In this document: positions 44,335 through 55,421 of the stretch, one piece after another
Numbering within the stretch: the stretch's first letter is position 1
How the letters are laid out: every line of letters begins with the position of its first letter
Translations under genes and position numbers: made by a program
The notes under the pieces: generated by a model
The model's input: only the letters and a program-made list of their open reading frames with translations
What the model was told of the DNA's origin: nothing
The model's database searches: none
DNA from: Gaeumannomyces sp. JS-464
Taxonomy: Eukaryota > Ascomycota > Sordariomycetes > Magnaporthales > Magnaporthaceae
Length of the DNA stretch: 64,000 nucleotides
Assembly: GCA_002197995.1 (NCBI GenBank)
Contig: NGZR01000009.1
Span: 496,001-560,000 of the forward strand
Direction: 5' to 3'

Positions 44335-46072
44335 GAAAGAGAAAAAAAAAGTATATTTAACGTCAGCTAGTCGGGATCTACCAGTCCCTGCCTCCCAAAG
44401 GGCATATAACGTGCTAGCGCTACCTAAGCTTAACACTAGGCTATATGCTGCTATCAAGGCGGCTAACAAATTAAACCCGAAGGCACACGAGGGTCGGGCC
44501 GCATTCCGGCGCTCCTTGTTAGCGAGCGGGCAATCGGCAATACGGCGTAAAAATACGCCGGGGCGTTGTAAAGCGCTGCGGGTGGTAGTGATGCTATTGG
44601 CCGGCGGGTATGCCGGAAAAGGGGTAAAGCCGGGTTTAGGCGGGGGAGGGGGTTTTTCGGGACCTCCCTTAAGCCCGGCCTAAAGTGCGGGGGATTAACG
44701 AGCTTACTGTTAATCCTAATAGTACAAAGGAAAAGGTTAAGTATAGGCTTTTTAAGCCTTATTATTATCGTCCGGCGATAGTGTAGTAGTTGGTGGCTTT
44801 AACGAACGAAGCAAAAAGGGAAGGCTTTTGGAAAAGCCGTTTCCAATATCCGGGCTTATCGAAAGCCGGGGAGGGTCCGCTATAGGCTATTTGTTTTTTA
44901 CCGCCCTCGCCAGCTTGCAAAATACAGGGTGGGAAGGGGACTTTTTCGCCCGCAACGGCACGGGTTGTCGTTTTTGTGTTAAAACCTTCGGTGGTACCAG
45001 TCGAAATCCTTATAACCGGTGCGTGCGGCTATTAGCCGTTGCAATACCTTCCGGTGCAGCTGCAACGCTTCGGGCGTGTGTGTGTGGTACCGGCGGGAGG
45101 CCTATAGCCTTATACCGATCCGGAAAATTGTTTTTAAACCATGCGTTTCGGGCGTCCCGGGCTGTTTTCCGGGCTAAAGCCTTTACTCCGGCCACCGTTG
45201 GTTTAAAATGTTAAGGTATTAGCAGGGCCGATCCCAACTTTGCTTCGGCATTTGCCTTTTCGTTTCCGGGAATTCCCATATAGCCCGGGGACCAGCGTAC
45301 GTACCTGGTGTTTATCCATAAAGCAATAGATTTCTTTAAAAAGCCCTTGTAAACTATTAGGGGCCGTGCTTAAACAGCCGTTGGCCGCCGAGGTGTTGTC
45401 GAGGCACAAGTGGAAAGTGCAGTTGCGGAAGCTCCAAACGGCTTTACGGAGGCTCATTCGGGCCCCTTCCGCTTCGCCGTCGAATACTTCCGCCGGGTGC
45501 GCTAACCGGCCGTGCCCGGAAAGTTTGCGTTGGCCGGCTTGGTATATTACCCAGCCGTATCCAACTGCCCCGTCCTTTGCTTTGGACCCGTCGCTATATA
45601 TTATAACGTCGGTAGGTGGGAGGGTGCGAAGCCACGCCATAAAAGCTTTTGCGGCTGCGGGCTTTTCTTGTGTGGCCACCGTAAGTCCCGTATATTTATA
45701 CGGGAGGTAAGCCGGGCGGGTGCAAGCCGGAAGGAGTCCGGCCGTCCTTTGCAAGGAGGTTGCAAGCCTGCCGGGTAAGCCTGCCCTAGGCCCTCGGGCG
45801 TTAAAGGCCGGCTTGGCCGCTGCGGCTAAAGGGTGATCTTCCGGAACCGTATTTATACGGGCCGCGAAACGGAGGCGGGCTTGTTCCAAAAGCGCCTGGG
45901 CGCCTGGGATGCCGGATTCGTAATGCAGGGCGTTTATCGGTGCGGTTTTCCAAACCGGAACCACTGCCCGGAGGGACGCGGTTAAGGCTTTATCCACCCG
46001 TTCGATTAAATGGCCTTGGCGGATATATTGCTGTTGTGCTGGTTTGTACGGGTGTGGTTTGGTTTGCCCCTA
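44335..46072 (-). mobile_element. 5'-truncated LINE copy C with perfect 15-bp target duplication
   Basis: AGGGAAAGTGCCTGC occurs at 44320-44334 and again at 46073-46087, exactly flanking the copy. The 3' end has an A/G-rich tail (GAAAGAGAAAAAAAAAG on the plus strand), followed by the 3' UTR and RNase H coding sequence (KALARKTARDARNAWFKNNF; DVIIYSDGSKAKDGAVGYG; LCLDNTSAANG) and a little of the RT-to-RNase H linker. The frame 45203-45997 is 264 codons long. The element stops at 46072, consistent with aborted reverse transcription. Confidence 0.88.
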
Positions 46073-46087
46073 AGGGAAAGTGCCTGC

Positions 46088-47390
46088 CTTTCGGGCTGGC
46101 GTCATCTTATTGCCACGCTGGCTCGCTGCGCGAAATTGGGCCTTGTTTTATGCGCCTTTGTGCGGAAAGCGCGCCGAGCCATCGAACGGACTTTGTCTTT
46201 ACCGCGGTCGATGGAAAACTCGTTAAAAGAGGTTTGCCGATTAAATATGTCGCGAAGGGAGGTGTTGCGTGCAGTGGTGGTGATTAAGGGCGGCAGGTTG
46301 AAAAGATTTTTCGTTTGTGGGCGCCTGTTAGGGCTACAGGCGAAAGTCCCGCCTAAACCTTAACAACATGGTCCGTGCACCCATGCTGCAAAATTTGTGA
46401 ACGGGAGAGAGTTGATGGGGATTTAGGGTTAGGGTGCGGGATCCCATTTGCTCCCTGATAGTTAAGGTAGCCCTTACTGGTTTAACTAGGGGAGAGCGGA
46501 CGGGATCCCGTGTATTCCAGTGGGTATGGTCGTATGTGGGAGATGGCAGGGGCTTTGGCCGTGATGTGGTCTCTGTCGTTTCTGGGGAGGGGACAGTCAT
46601 CGGAACAGCCCTATGATATCGCTTAAGCTAGCATGCCGCAGTGCCGGGGTCTGCCATTCTCTATCGAGACCTGACCACACCGTCCTTTTTCCTGGATTTT
46701 CGTTCTGGTGGGCATCTTATTCGATACTTCATCGCCTTTTGCGCCCTCCTCAAAAATCCTCCGCCTTTTTTGGGCGCTAGTATCGTCATCCATTCGCTGA
46801 GGACGACCCCGTTGCCAAATGCGGCGCAGTTGCTCCACACCCCCCCCCCCCTCGCGCTGACAACCGTCGCCGAAGTACTCAACCTGTTGTCACGGGCCGC
46901 ATACGGAGGACTGCCGGGGAGCCCCTACGCCGGAATTCCGAGTCTGCACAGGCATTCCAAATGAAGGCCTGTAATGCCGGCCTGAATCTACGGATCAGCT
47001 CCGCTGGAAATCTTCCAGAGAAAGGCAACTTCAAGCCTACGCTCGGGGGGGCACCAACTCGTCATCATCTGCACAAAAGTCTGCCTGACGGAGAAGAATC
47101 CTCGGTGAAGCGTGTGGATTCGAATGGTTGCCTACCTAGGTACCTATACAAGCCCACCTATTTTAAGAACAAGTCTCAGTGCCGTATCGTGAAATCTCCC
47201 TTCGCAATAGCCATGCTCTTGGTTGCCTTGAGGTCCTACCCGTGTTTCTTTTAGGTGGAAGTACCAGTGGCTCGAGGCGTATTTGAGAAGCGTCTAGCGC
47301 CGCAACCGGGTCGCCAGAGCTTCGGCGCTGCCACACATATCCTTTTGGCCAAAAGCACGCAGGAGATGATTGAGGCATCGCTGTCCGAAG
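46088..47390. other. Transition zone without a supported gene; contains (TTAGGG)2
   Basis: This joins the LINE zone to the gene zone. At 46423-46434 there are two tandem TTAGGG units in plus orientation. A run of C residues lies near 46848. Open frames here (for example 46334-46600 and 46641-46964) lack recognisable domains and overlap on both strands, so I annotate no gene. Confidence 0.45.
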
Positions 47391-47391
47391 A

Positions 47392-48553
47392 TCACCATTG
47401 AGAATTGCCCGTGGTACTATCGTCAGTGTTTGGGAAATTTTGCGGGCAGCTGTCTTTCTGGGGTGAAGCACGGCTAGCCACTTCAAGAGGCGTCCTGGGG
47501 GAACCACCTTCGGCGTTGGTCCCAATTCCTATCATATTGTTGTTCCCCTCAATTCTTACGTGGGAAATGGTTTGGTTTGTGTTGTTGGCCATCGCCGCAG
47601 ATAGTATGTATTGCGCACGAGCCGGCTTGGACGGTTGCGGTTGTAGTGTCGTCATAAACATGTCGGTGTGTCGACGGGCAGCTGGGATTTGAGCATGACC
47701 TGCGCCATATGTCTTCTTGGGAAAGAGGGCGGCCCTACTCATCGGCCTTGGGCAGAGCCAAAAGGCTGTTGTCATTTTCAGGCATCAAAATGTGCACATT
47801 GCAGCCAGTAGAAAGGCCAGCGTGCCGCCACAGTCGCCCAAGCGCAGCAGCAACCAGTAGAGTCATAAGCAGGGTGCCCGAATATGCTTGCATGCATATG
47901 CGGTCTACAAACGCCTCAAATGCGCCCACTTCCCCGGAACCGGAGGGATATGGATGCCGCACCAATCATCCTGCCAACCACGCTCTCCGTCGGTAGCCTA
48001 GAGGCAGACCTTTTGGCAACCGAGTGTGGCCTACAATGGCCGAAGGATCCTATGACCACGAATGCCCGGACTGCTTGAAACCCAAGGCGGCCAATATGAT
48101 GACAACTCGTCCGCTAGGAACTGCGGCCTCTTGGGTATAAAGAAAGCGTAAAAGCCCACCTTGATGTGAAGTGGGTTTCCTGACTACGCGGATCAGCAAC
48201 AGGGTAGGGCTACTTGGGTGTGCCTATTTAGGTAAGTCGCAGAAGGAGGGGGTTTCCCAGACCCTCCCTCGATGCTTTCGTGTCTTCTAGCACAAGCCTC
48301 ACCCTCCCTTCTCCACACCCTCTTGAAGATCGCCTGCTCTTTACAGCAATTCCGCACCAGAAACGTACCAGCTTGGAAGCGTTGCCCTATCCTCGGAGGC
48401 CACAGCTGCCATCGGGTGGCCGAAGTGCCGTTCAGAGACATGTCCGCACTCCATGACAGTCTGCAGTTCTGGATCCACACGAAGGTCATCATCGACAGTG
48501 TCGAGGTCGCAAAGCAGACAACCATTTTGTAGTGGCCCACCTGGCGGGAGCAT
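47392..48553 (-). pseudogene. Possible decayed or multi-exon hypothetical gene
   Basis: Three protein-like minus-strand blocks lie in succession. 48341-48553 has NGCLLCDLDTVDDDLRVDPE and VMECGHVSERHFGHP, with a Cys/His pattern (CLLC, CGH). 47735-47965 has a hydrophobic segment YSGTLLMTLLVAAALGRLW that could be membrane-spanning. 47392-47592 starts MANNTNQTISHVRIEGNNNM. They are in different frames with no clear splice pair joining them, so they may be separate relics or one gene with introns. I do not recognise a family. Confidence 0.22.
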
Positions 48554-48645
48554 TTACTGCGTTGACGTCCTCTGCTTCGTGAATATCATTGCCATGTGCT
48601 AACATATATACTCACTAGCCCACAGCTCCATACAGGCAAAGGCAA

Positions 48646-49070
48646 CATGTCGGATCCCACGAAGCAAGGAAGGCTTTATAACCGTACAATGAGCACGACA
48701 GCGAGGAGCTCGGATATGGAGTGTGACGTCATGTACGGGGATCAAGAGGGCGAGGAGATTGTGTTCTCAGCCGCCGACAGGAACAAGCAGCGCGGTCGCG
48801 AGGTGGCCAACGTCTCGTCCCGGCGCACAAGAGAGCCCATGGCGCAGCACCCAAGCAGGATCTGGTTGCAGCGCCAATGCAAGACCTTGTTTCCGTGCCC
48901 GAGGGGCTGCGACTGGAGAACCCGAGGCCGAGGTGATGGGCGCACAAGCTGTCATGCCCGAGCCGTGCTGCGGAGGAGAGGTCCAGGAATTGAAGGGGGT
49001 AAGGGCCGTGAGATCAAACAGGAATACTGTCGGGAGGCCCGCGAGCTCCCTCAAAGGGGGGCCTTTTGAT
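48646..49070 (+). CDS. Possible short hypothetical protein, uncertain
   Basis: A plus-strand frame from ATG 48646 (MSDPTKQGRLYNRTMSTTAR) runs to a stop at 49067-49069. The first 70 residues are hydrophilic, the later part is Arg/Gly/Cys-rich and may be out of frame. An A18 run at 49282-49299 lies about 210 bp downstream. No domain was recognised and dense overlapping frames on the other strand make this weak. Confidence 0.2.
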
Positions 49071-49281
49071 CAAACCATCGCAGATGTGGTTCTGGAGGGG
49101 TCAAATGGGAACAACATTGGAGTGTGGTGAAGTCGGGGCTGCCAGGGCGTCGGGAGACTTGATGGACCGGAACCTCGGGGATAAATAAGACACGGTTCTC
49201 ATACAGCTTGATAATACTTTCTGTCGGCTTCTGTAGCTGGCAACGCGATATTCCGATCTCTCCGTCTGTACCTTGTCCTTG

Positions 49282-49299
49282 AAAAAAAAAAAAAAAAAA
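49282..49299. repeat. A18 homopolymer
   Basis: Eighteen consecutive A residues on the plus strand in otherwise mixed sequence. This could be a slippage tract or the tail of a retroposed transcript; no target duplication was found. Confidence 0.6.
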
Positions 49300-50690
49300 G
49301 GCCAGCCCCAAAGGTATGCCCAGTCATTCCTGCCCCTCTAATTAGTGTATCCCATTCTTAGAGGCCATCATCTTTGAAAGACGAGTGCGGAGGAGCGCTT
49401 GACAGTCCATCATCTTGTGTTGGTCGCCCGCAGGATCAGATCCGATATCCTCCATGCGGGTGATCATGGGTCCGATCCGTTATGCCGCTCTGTCAGCACT
49501 GCCCCCCAACGGCACACACGGCATCCAGGAGAAGCACAGGGTGGTTTCCGTTTCTTGCCCCACGCATTCAGGAGCTATGCCTTGCTCGAGAGGTGGACGT
49601 CGAAAATAGCAGGGAGCACGGCCTGGATTTGAGCCTCAATGTTTGCTAGCAATTTACATCTTCAGGTCATTCCAAGTAACACGCATTCTGGTTCGCGAAG
49701 ATTGTAGGTGCGTACCATTTGGTACCAATCTGCTCCATTCGAACGCGGTCAACATCTTGCCAAGAAGTAGCCGCACAGGGGAGGTCTCTCCCTTCCCGCT
49801 CTTGGCTCCACGATATGCTTCTATTCAGGGAGTGCAGCAAATTAACGTCCCCACAAATGCCCTGGAGGAGCACCGAGGGCTTCACCTCTGCCACCTAACA
49901 CTACACGTCGAGTAAAAGGCTAGGAGATAGACCGCGCGCCTATGTACATAGCACGCACAAGTACCATGGCGGTGCTCTTCCTGAGGCTACTCTCCACTTT
50001 ACTCCCTCCTTGGTTCTGCTGCGTCGTCGTCCGAGGCCAGCGGCGCAGCCGTCGTTCGGCTCAGGATTCCGAGCGCACCAACAACCCTTCTCCGCTCCCG
50101 GGCGAGGCACCATGTGGAGTGAGCGAGTATGTATGTGGCCTCTGTTGTCGCGGGAGAAAACGGCCGTCTTGTTCGGCTTGGCCACCGTGCCACCATGCGT
50201 TGGCGATACCACCACCACACAGCAAGGCCGCCCACCGCCGTAGCCAGGAGAACGCCAAACTGTGGATTCCTTTTGGGCCTCATCCCCTGTCGCCGCTCTA
50301 GTTAGGTGCAGAGCCGAATCTCCGATTTTTTTCTTCTGTTGGTCGCAGAATTCGACGCAGGGACATGGGCCGTCCTCCACTCCTGCCGGCTTTCTCATTG
50401 GCCTGGATGGCAAGATACGGTTCTGCCGGTCCAGGGTGGCGTGCGCCTGCGCCTCATGGAAAGACGCGGCGAGGCTGTGGTCACACGAACCTCACTTACA
50501 CGCTCGATGTAGAAGCTTTTGCAGAGCGTAGATGTTATGATAGTTGTGATGACGATGGGCTATGAGAGAAGAGGCCTGTCAGGCTGTGCCGACGCTGCCC
50601 TGTCCTGATTACTACGTCGTCGGCGGCGTTGGTGATGGCGACGGCTCGATGCATCTCGTCCGGGTGAGGATCATGGTTCACATGCTAATG
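49300..50690. other. No supported gene
   Basis: About 1.4 kb with only overlapping short frames on both strands and no recognisable protein signature. Its right end forms the upstream region of the secreted-protein gene. Confidence 0.4.
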
Positions 50691-50698
50691 AGTCCAGT

Positions 50699-50705
50699 TA
50701 TAAAA
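50699..50705 (+). promoter_or_regulatory. TATA-like box upstream of the secreted-protein gene
   Basis: TATAAAA lies about 245 bp before the ATG at 50946. It is followed by a CA- and CT-rich leader (about 50750-50940), common in fungal 5' untranslated regions. The transcription start is not shown directly. Confidence 0.4.
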
Positions 50706-50945
50706 AGGGGGTTCGTGTGTGCTCATTGTGAAGGTTGAGGAAACAAGACATCATCACCACCTACACATATTACGGGACTCCCACTCCTCCTTAACTTACA
50801 CACAGTTCCTGCCCACGCACAACAACATCATCAACAGCTACAAACAACGGCCGCAACACTCCTATTCCTTTCGACCTGATATCCTGTCCCTCCTACACCT
50901 ACTTTTCTCTACTGCGTTTGCATCAAACCCTTCTCCTCGCCCGCC

Positions 50946-52860
50946 ATGCTGCTCAAAGGCACACGTATAGCCATCCTCTCCGTCGTCGGACTACTTTCCA
51001 GCACGTTCACTCTAGGAGCTCCCCTGCCCTAAGTCGACCCACCCAGCGGAGGGAGTTCAAGCCCACCAAGGCCGGTTGGCCCAGCCTTTGGTGCCCCAGA
51101 CGAGCCCGTCGGGAGGACCTACGGCGTCCGGCTCGATCAGATCTTTCCGGACTTCCATGAACTGGGTTACGTTAGTTACTCGGCCATTTTCAGAGTTACC
51201 AATCCCGCCCAGATCAATGACAATCAGCTCATCAAAATCGCGGGGGATCTTTACGGAGAAATGGCCGAAGTCCACCGAGCCTGGCTCCCACGTGTGCGGC
51301 ACTTCTCCGGATCGAGAGACCATCGGTGATGGTCACTATGGACATGGGCGACGGCCTGATATACGCGGCCTCATCTGTCAGGGTTCAGGAGGGAGGTCCC
51401 GCCGACAGGAGCTACAGGGAACTCCAAATCACGATGGACAATTCGATCAGCAATTGCTTGCGCGACTTGTCAAGGCAAGGCACCCGCCGTCACAAGCACC
51501 AAGGGCTATGCGGGGAGGTCAATGTCATACGCCTGGACGGGGATATGCAACTGAGCCAAGGCGCAACAACCTACAAAGACCCGCTACAGGCACCAGGGTG
51601 GTGGCCTGGTATCGCGACGCGGGCGCATCCCATTCTGCACCCCAGCAACCCAGGCAGTATGCTTGCCACCAAATTGGCGAGGCGTACAGCAAAGAGCTCG
51701 TCGAGGGTCAAAACGCATTCAGAGTGCTGAGAGGCCAGCCTTCCCCCAACATCCAAGGCCTCACGGTTCAGCATGAGTGGAATGTTCGACACCGCCAATG
51801 GCCCAGCGGCGGCGGCGGCGGTGGCGGTCAGGGGACGGCACCGGACCGGCCAGCCAGCGGAGGCAGTGGAGGCAGCTCCAGTTACGGCAGCAGCAACCTC
51901 GATGGACAGGCCTATGACGCCGTTATGGGACAGTACGACCCCCACCAACACGATGGGGGCGATCAGACGCAATGGCAGTAGATGGACAGGAGTGTCACCG
52001 AAGAGCCTCAGACATGGAAGACTGATCCGAGCTGGTCTTCGGACCTGAAGGCGTGGGCAAGGGAGTGGCGAAAATTGGGCTACACAAAGGAGGAGTTTAT
52101 GGCGCGCCCGAGGCCGTATCTTCCAGTAGGGCAGTCGTCCGGAGGAGGGCAAGCATACGGCGGACAGGAGCACTATGGAGGGGGCGACTCTGCAGCCGAG
52201 TTCAACAACGCGCTGGACTACTACAAAGGCCACTACGGAAACCAGCGTCGCGGCCTAACGAGACGCTCCAAGGGCCGCAGCGACAAACCTGGAGCCGGCA
52301 AGGCCGCAAAGGCCCAGGCCGACAAGCCCAAGGCCGGAAACCCCAAGGCCGAAAAGCCCGCCAAGACCAAAGCCAACAGCAAGCCCAAAGACGGTAAGAG
52401 CCAGGACCCCAAGGCCCCCAAACCCAGAAAGGGCAAAGGCACACAAGCCAAGGCGTGCCAGGCCAGGCCTCCTCCTCCTCCTGCAAACTTGCAACAGCCC
52501 AAAAACGGCAAGAACCCGGCGGCAGCAACCGGGCAGACCAAAGCCTCTCACAACCAACCTGAAAGCCCCTTCTACGGGTGACACGTACCGGGGCGCCAAG
52601 GATACCCGTGGTACGCTCCTCCCGGACGGCAGGACAAGTCAACAAAGTCTGCGGTGGAACAGCAGCCCGGCAAGAATCCCGCCGCGGTGGCGACTAACCC
52701 CAAAGCCCCGCCCACGGCCGGCCGGGGCCAGCAGGGTGCCGAGGGTCCGCAGCAGGCGGCGCGACTGCTGCCGGGCCCGGGAAAGCAGCATACGTCCGAC
52801 AAGCCCGTGGGGGGACAGGCTAGCAAGCCCGCCGCGGCCGATAAGGGTCGGGGAAGCTAA
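50946..52860 (+). pseudogene. Broken gene for a secreted protein with a Lys/Pro/Ala-rich tail
   Basis: ATG 50946 in a CCGCCATG context begins MLLKGTRIAILSVVGLLSST, a typical signal peptide with a basic start, hydrophobic core and small residues before GAPLP. Codon 29 is TAA (51030-51032), after which the same frame stays open (YGVRLDQIFPDFHELGYVSY and on). The coding signal then moves by one base near 51320 and again near 51580, each of the single-base-deletion type. It continues through VVAWYRDAG and a Gly/Ser stretch, a TAG at 51979 and a TGA at 52579, to TAA at 52858. The tail (52260-52860) is Lys/Pro/Ala-rich (DKPKAGNPKAEKPAK). All three internal stops are one transition from a sense codon (CAA, CAG or TGG). 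Family not recognised. The tail could belong to a separate gene. Confidence 0.55.
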
Positions 52861-53344
52861 GTGGGGAAGTCATAGAGGAAACTAGATGGAATCTTGGCAG
52901 GTAGACTGTGGTGGGGAGATCGTGGTGGATGGACGTGGTGGATGGAACCGTGGTGAGTAGATCGTGGTGAGCAGATCGTGGTGGGTAAATCTTTCAGAAC
53001 AGCAAATACATATAAGTTCTCTTGTTGAAGCAAACTTGACTAGGGACAGACAGGTACCTGCGCATAAGCTGGACCCCTCCAGCTGATATGTGGGTGGGTG
53101 TTGGTTGGCGCAGCAGGATGCCATTTTCGACTTGGAGACCAGGCCCAATCTTTCGGCCATAAAAGCCCCATTCTGTGCCGCAGCGCCCACCCTTGTGATG
53201 GCTGCAGGGCAAAACCCCACCGCCCTCAATGGTCTTCCATCCAAACAAATGGATGTCGATCCCCTCATTGCGTCATCTTGCCTCTGCAGAAATTCTCTCC
53301 AGCCATCATTTATACATACCATTTTCCCTTGTTCCTATTTTGTT
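52861..53344. other. Intergenic, no gene seen
   Basis: Lies between the ends of the secreted-protein gene and ankyrin gene 1, which converge. It contains direct GTGGTGGA/GTGGTGAG-type short repeats at 52910-52985. No coding signature. Confidence 0.45.
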
Positions 53345-55074
53345 TCACTCGCTGTCGGGATAGTCACCCCACTGGTCCTCAATGACAAGCCCGCCTTTCA
53401 AGTGCGCGGGGTCGAGCTTGATCCCCAACCTGGACCGCAGACGGAACGCGCCCGTCGTCCCCGTGCCGTCGCGGATGTTCGGGTCGGCCCCCTTCCGGAT
53501 CAGGATGTCGGCAGCCTTGGCCACGGTCGCCACGTCGTTGTCCGGATAGCCGGCGAGCAGGTGCAGCGCCGACCGGTCCTTGCGGTCGACCGCGTTGATG
53601 TCCCGGCAAGCGTCCGCAAGCAGCGCGAGGCACTCCAGGCGAGAGGCGAGGTAAGCGGGCTCCCGCTCGCGGACGGCGGACGGCGCCGTCCACGACATGC
53701 TAGCGTGCATGAGCAGCGGGGTCTGCCCCGCGACGTTCCGGGCTTCCACGTCTACCCCGGAGTCTAGGAGCAGCTTTACCACTCCTGGGCCCTTGGCGCA
53801 GTCTTGTTCTCGCTTTGCGGTTTGGTGCACTTGGAAGCAAACATTGGTGAGCATCGGCCGGGAGTCTTCACGGAACGAAGCGTGGGGGATGCTCAAGATG
53901 CACCGCTAGATGTGTGACCTACAAGCATTGTTCCAGCCTCCATAAATCTTGGGCTTGGGAGGAATACGGTAGCTTGTTCTCGCGCCTCGCTCGAGCAGCA
54001 GCTCGATGAGCGCTACGCCCCCGTTCCCTCGACTTGCCGCAAGGAGCGGTGTCTCGTAGAGACGATCCACGCCGTTGACATCCACCTCCTGGTCGAGCAG
54101 AAATCGACAAGGGGGAGATTATTATGGGAAGCAGCCAGGCACAGCTGGCTCCACACGGTCCTGGTGTTGGGGAACCTGGCATCGCGGCCCGGGTCGGCCC
54201 CGGCGGCGGCGAACAGCACCCGCGCCATGGGCAGGTGCACCTCGTGCGGCCCCCAGTCCTCGGCGAGCGCCCCCAAGGCCTCCAGGCTGGGGTCCCGCAG
54301 GCCGAGCTCCCCGACGAGGTACTCCAGAGTGCGGGGCGTGCCGTTGTGCCGGGCGGCAATCTCGACGAGCCGGTTCCCGCACCTGCCCTCGCCGGCCTCC
54401 GGGTGGACCTCGGCGCCGCGCGCGACCAGCGACTTGACGAGGTCGACGGAGCCAGCCGCGACGGCCGACTCGAGCAGGTTCATGGACACGACGCCGCACG
54501 GCGCGTTGACGTCGACGCCGCGGCCGAGGAGCAGCTCGAGGGTGTCGACGTGCCTCTGCTCGACGCCCAGGTCCCTGCTCCGCTCCGGGCCCCGCAGCAC
54601 CAGGCACGTCGCGGGGCCGTCGTCGCCGTGGGCGTAGTCGAAGCGGGACTGGACGTCGGCGCCGGCGTCGAGGAGGGCCCGGACTATTTCCGGGTTGGCC
54701 TGGAAGGCTGCTTCGTGGAGCGCCCGCGTCGTCGAGACGTTGTCGACACACGCCGCCTCCACGTCGGCGCCGAGCCCGATGAGGAAGTCAACGATGTGGC
54801 CGTGGTTTGCCCGGACGGCAGCGCACAGAGCCGTGGTGCCTTGGAGGTCCCGGGAGCTGCCGTGCAAGGAATTGATGTCGAGACTTGGGTTGATGGCGGT
54901 TTTGAGTCTTTCCAGGTTGCCTTCCTCGGCAGCCTGGAAGAACTCGGTGGCCTTTGCATCATCCGGATCCGCCCAGCGTTCCTTTCTCCACAAGTGATGC
55001 TTCTCACAATCCTCATCCAAGCCGTCGGAAGAAGGGGCCCGAATCTCGGACTGAGGGGCCTCCAGGCCGTCCAT
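53345..55074 (-). pseudogene. Ankyrin-repeat protein gene 1 with a frame break
   Basis: ATG at 55074 lies in CAACACAATGG. Exon 1 runs to 53923, an intron (53830-53922, GT..AG, 93 bp) follows, and exon 2 ends at TAA 53345. At least seven ankyrin-like units are visible, for example TALCAAVRANHGHIVDFLIG, RALHEAAFQANPEIVRALLD and VVKLLLDSGVDVEARNVAGQ. Ankyrin stacks mediate protein binding; the target is unknown. The frame changes once near 54098-54108: NNLPLVD is followed out of frame by FLLDQEVDVNGVDRLYETPL, so one base is missing relative to a continuous reading. With that base the two exons would make 546 codons. It could be a real mutation or a sequence error. Paralogue of the gene at 55422-57290. 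Confidence 0.7.
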
Positions 55075-55421
55075 TGTGTTGTGACTTTCTCCTCAGCGAG
55101 CTGCGTGAGGGTTACAAGAGTGTTGCAGATGCTTCGTTGGTTCGGCCTTGTTGGTGGACTTATATGCAGGCCGGTTTTCGAGGAGCCCCACCCGTGCATC
55201 CTCTCTGAATCCCTGCTCCCAACATCGACGCAATGGAGTGACAGGAAGGAGTGCAACTAACATCAAACCCACATCTGAGCCCCTGCCAGGATACAGAGTT
55301 ACCCGCTTTCCCCCTATGGTTCCTAGCCGTCACCGGGCAGCCTAGAGGCCTCGACCAGCCGGGGATCGCCCAAACAGAGAAAGACCGCAGTGTCCGCCAA
55401 GTCCACGTATTTCCCCATATA

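Noticed and set aside
51571..52645. Several long minus-strand frames
   Set aside because: Antisense to the secreted-protein gene and its Lys/Pro/Ala tail; compositionally driven.
54124..55260. 378-codon plus-strand open frame
   Set aside because: It lies antisense to ankyrin gene 1, where ankyrin motifs are clear on the minus strand; GC-rich codons keep the opposite strand open by chance.
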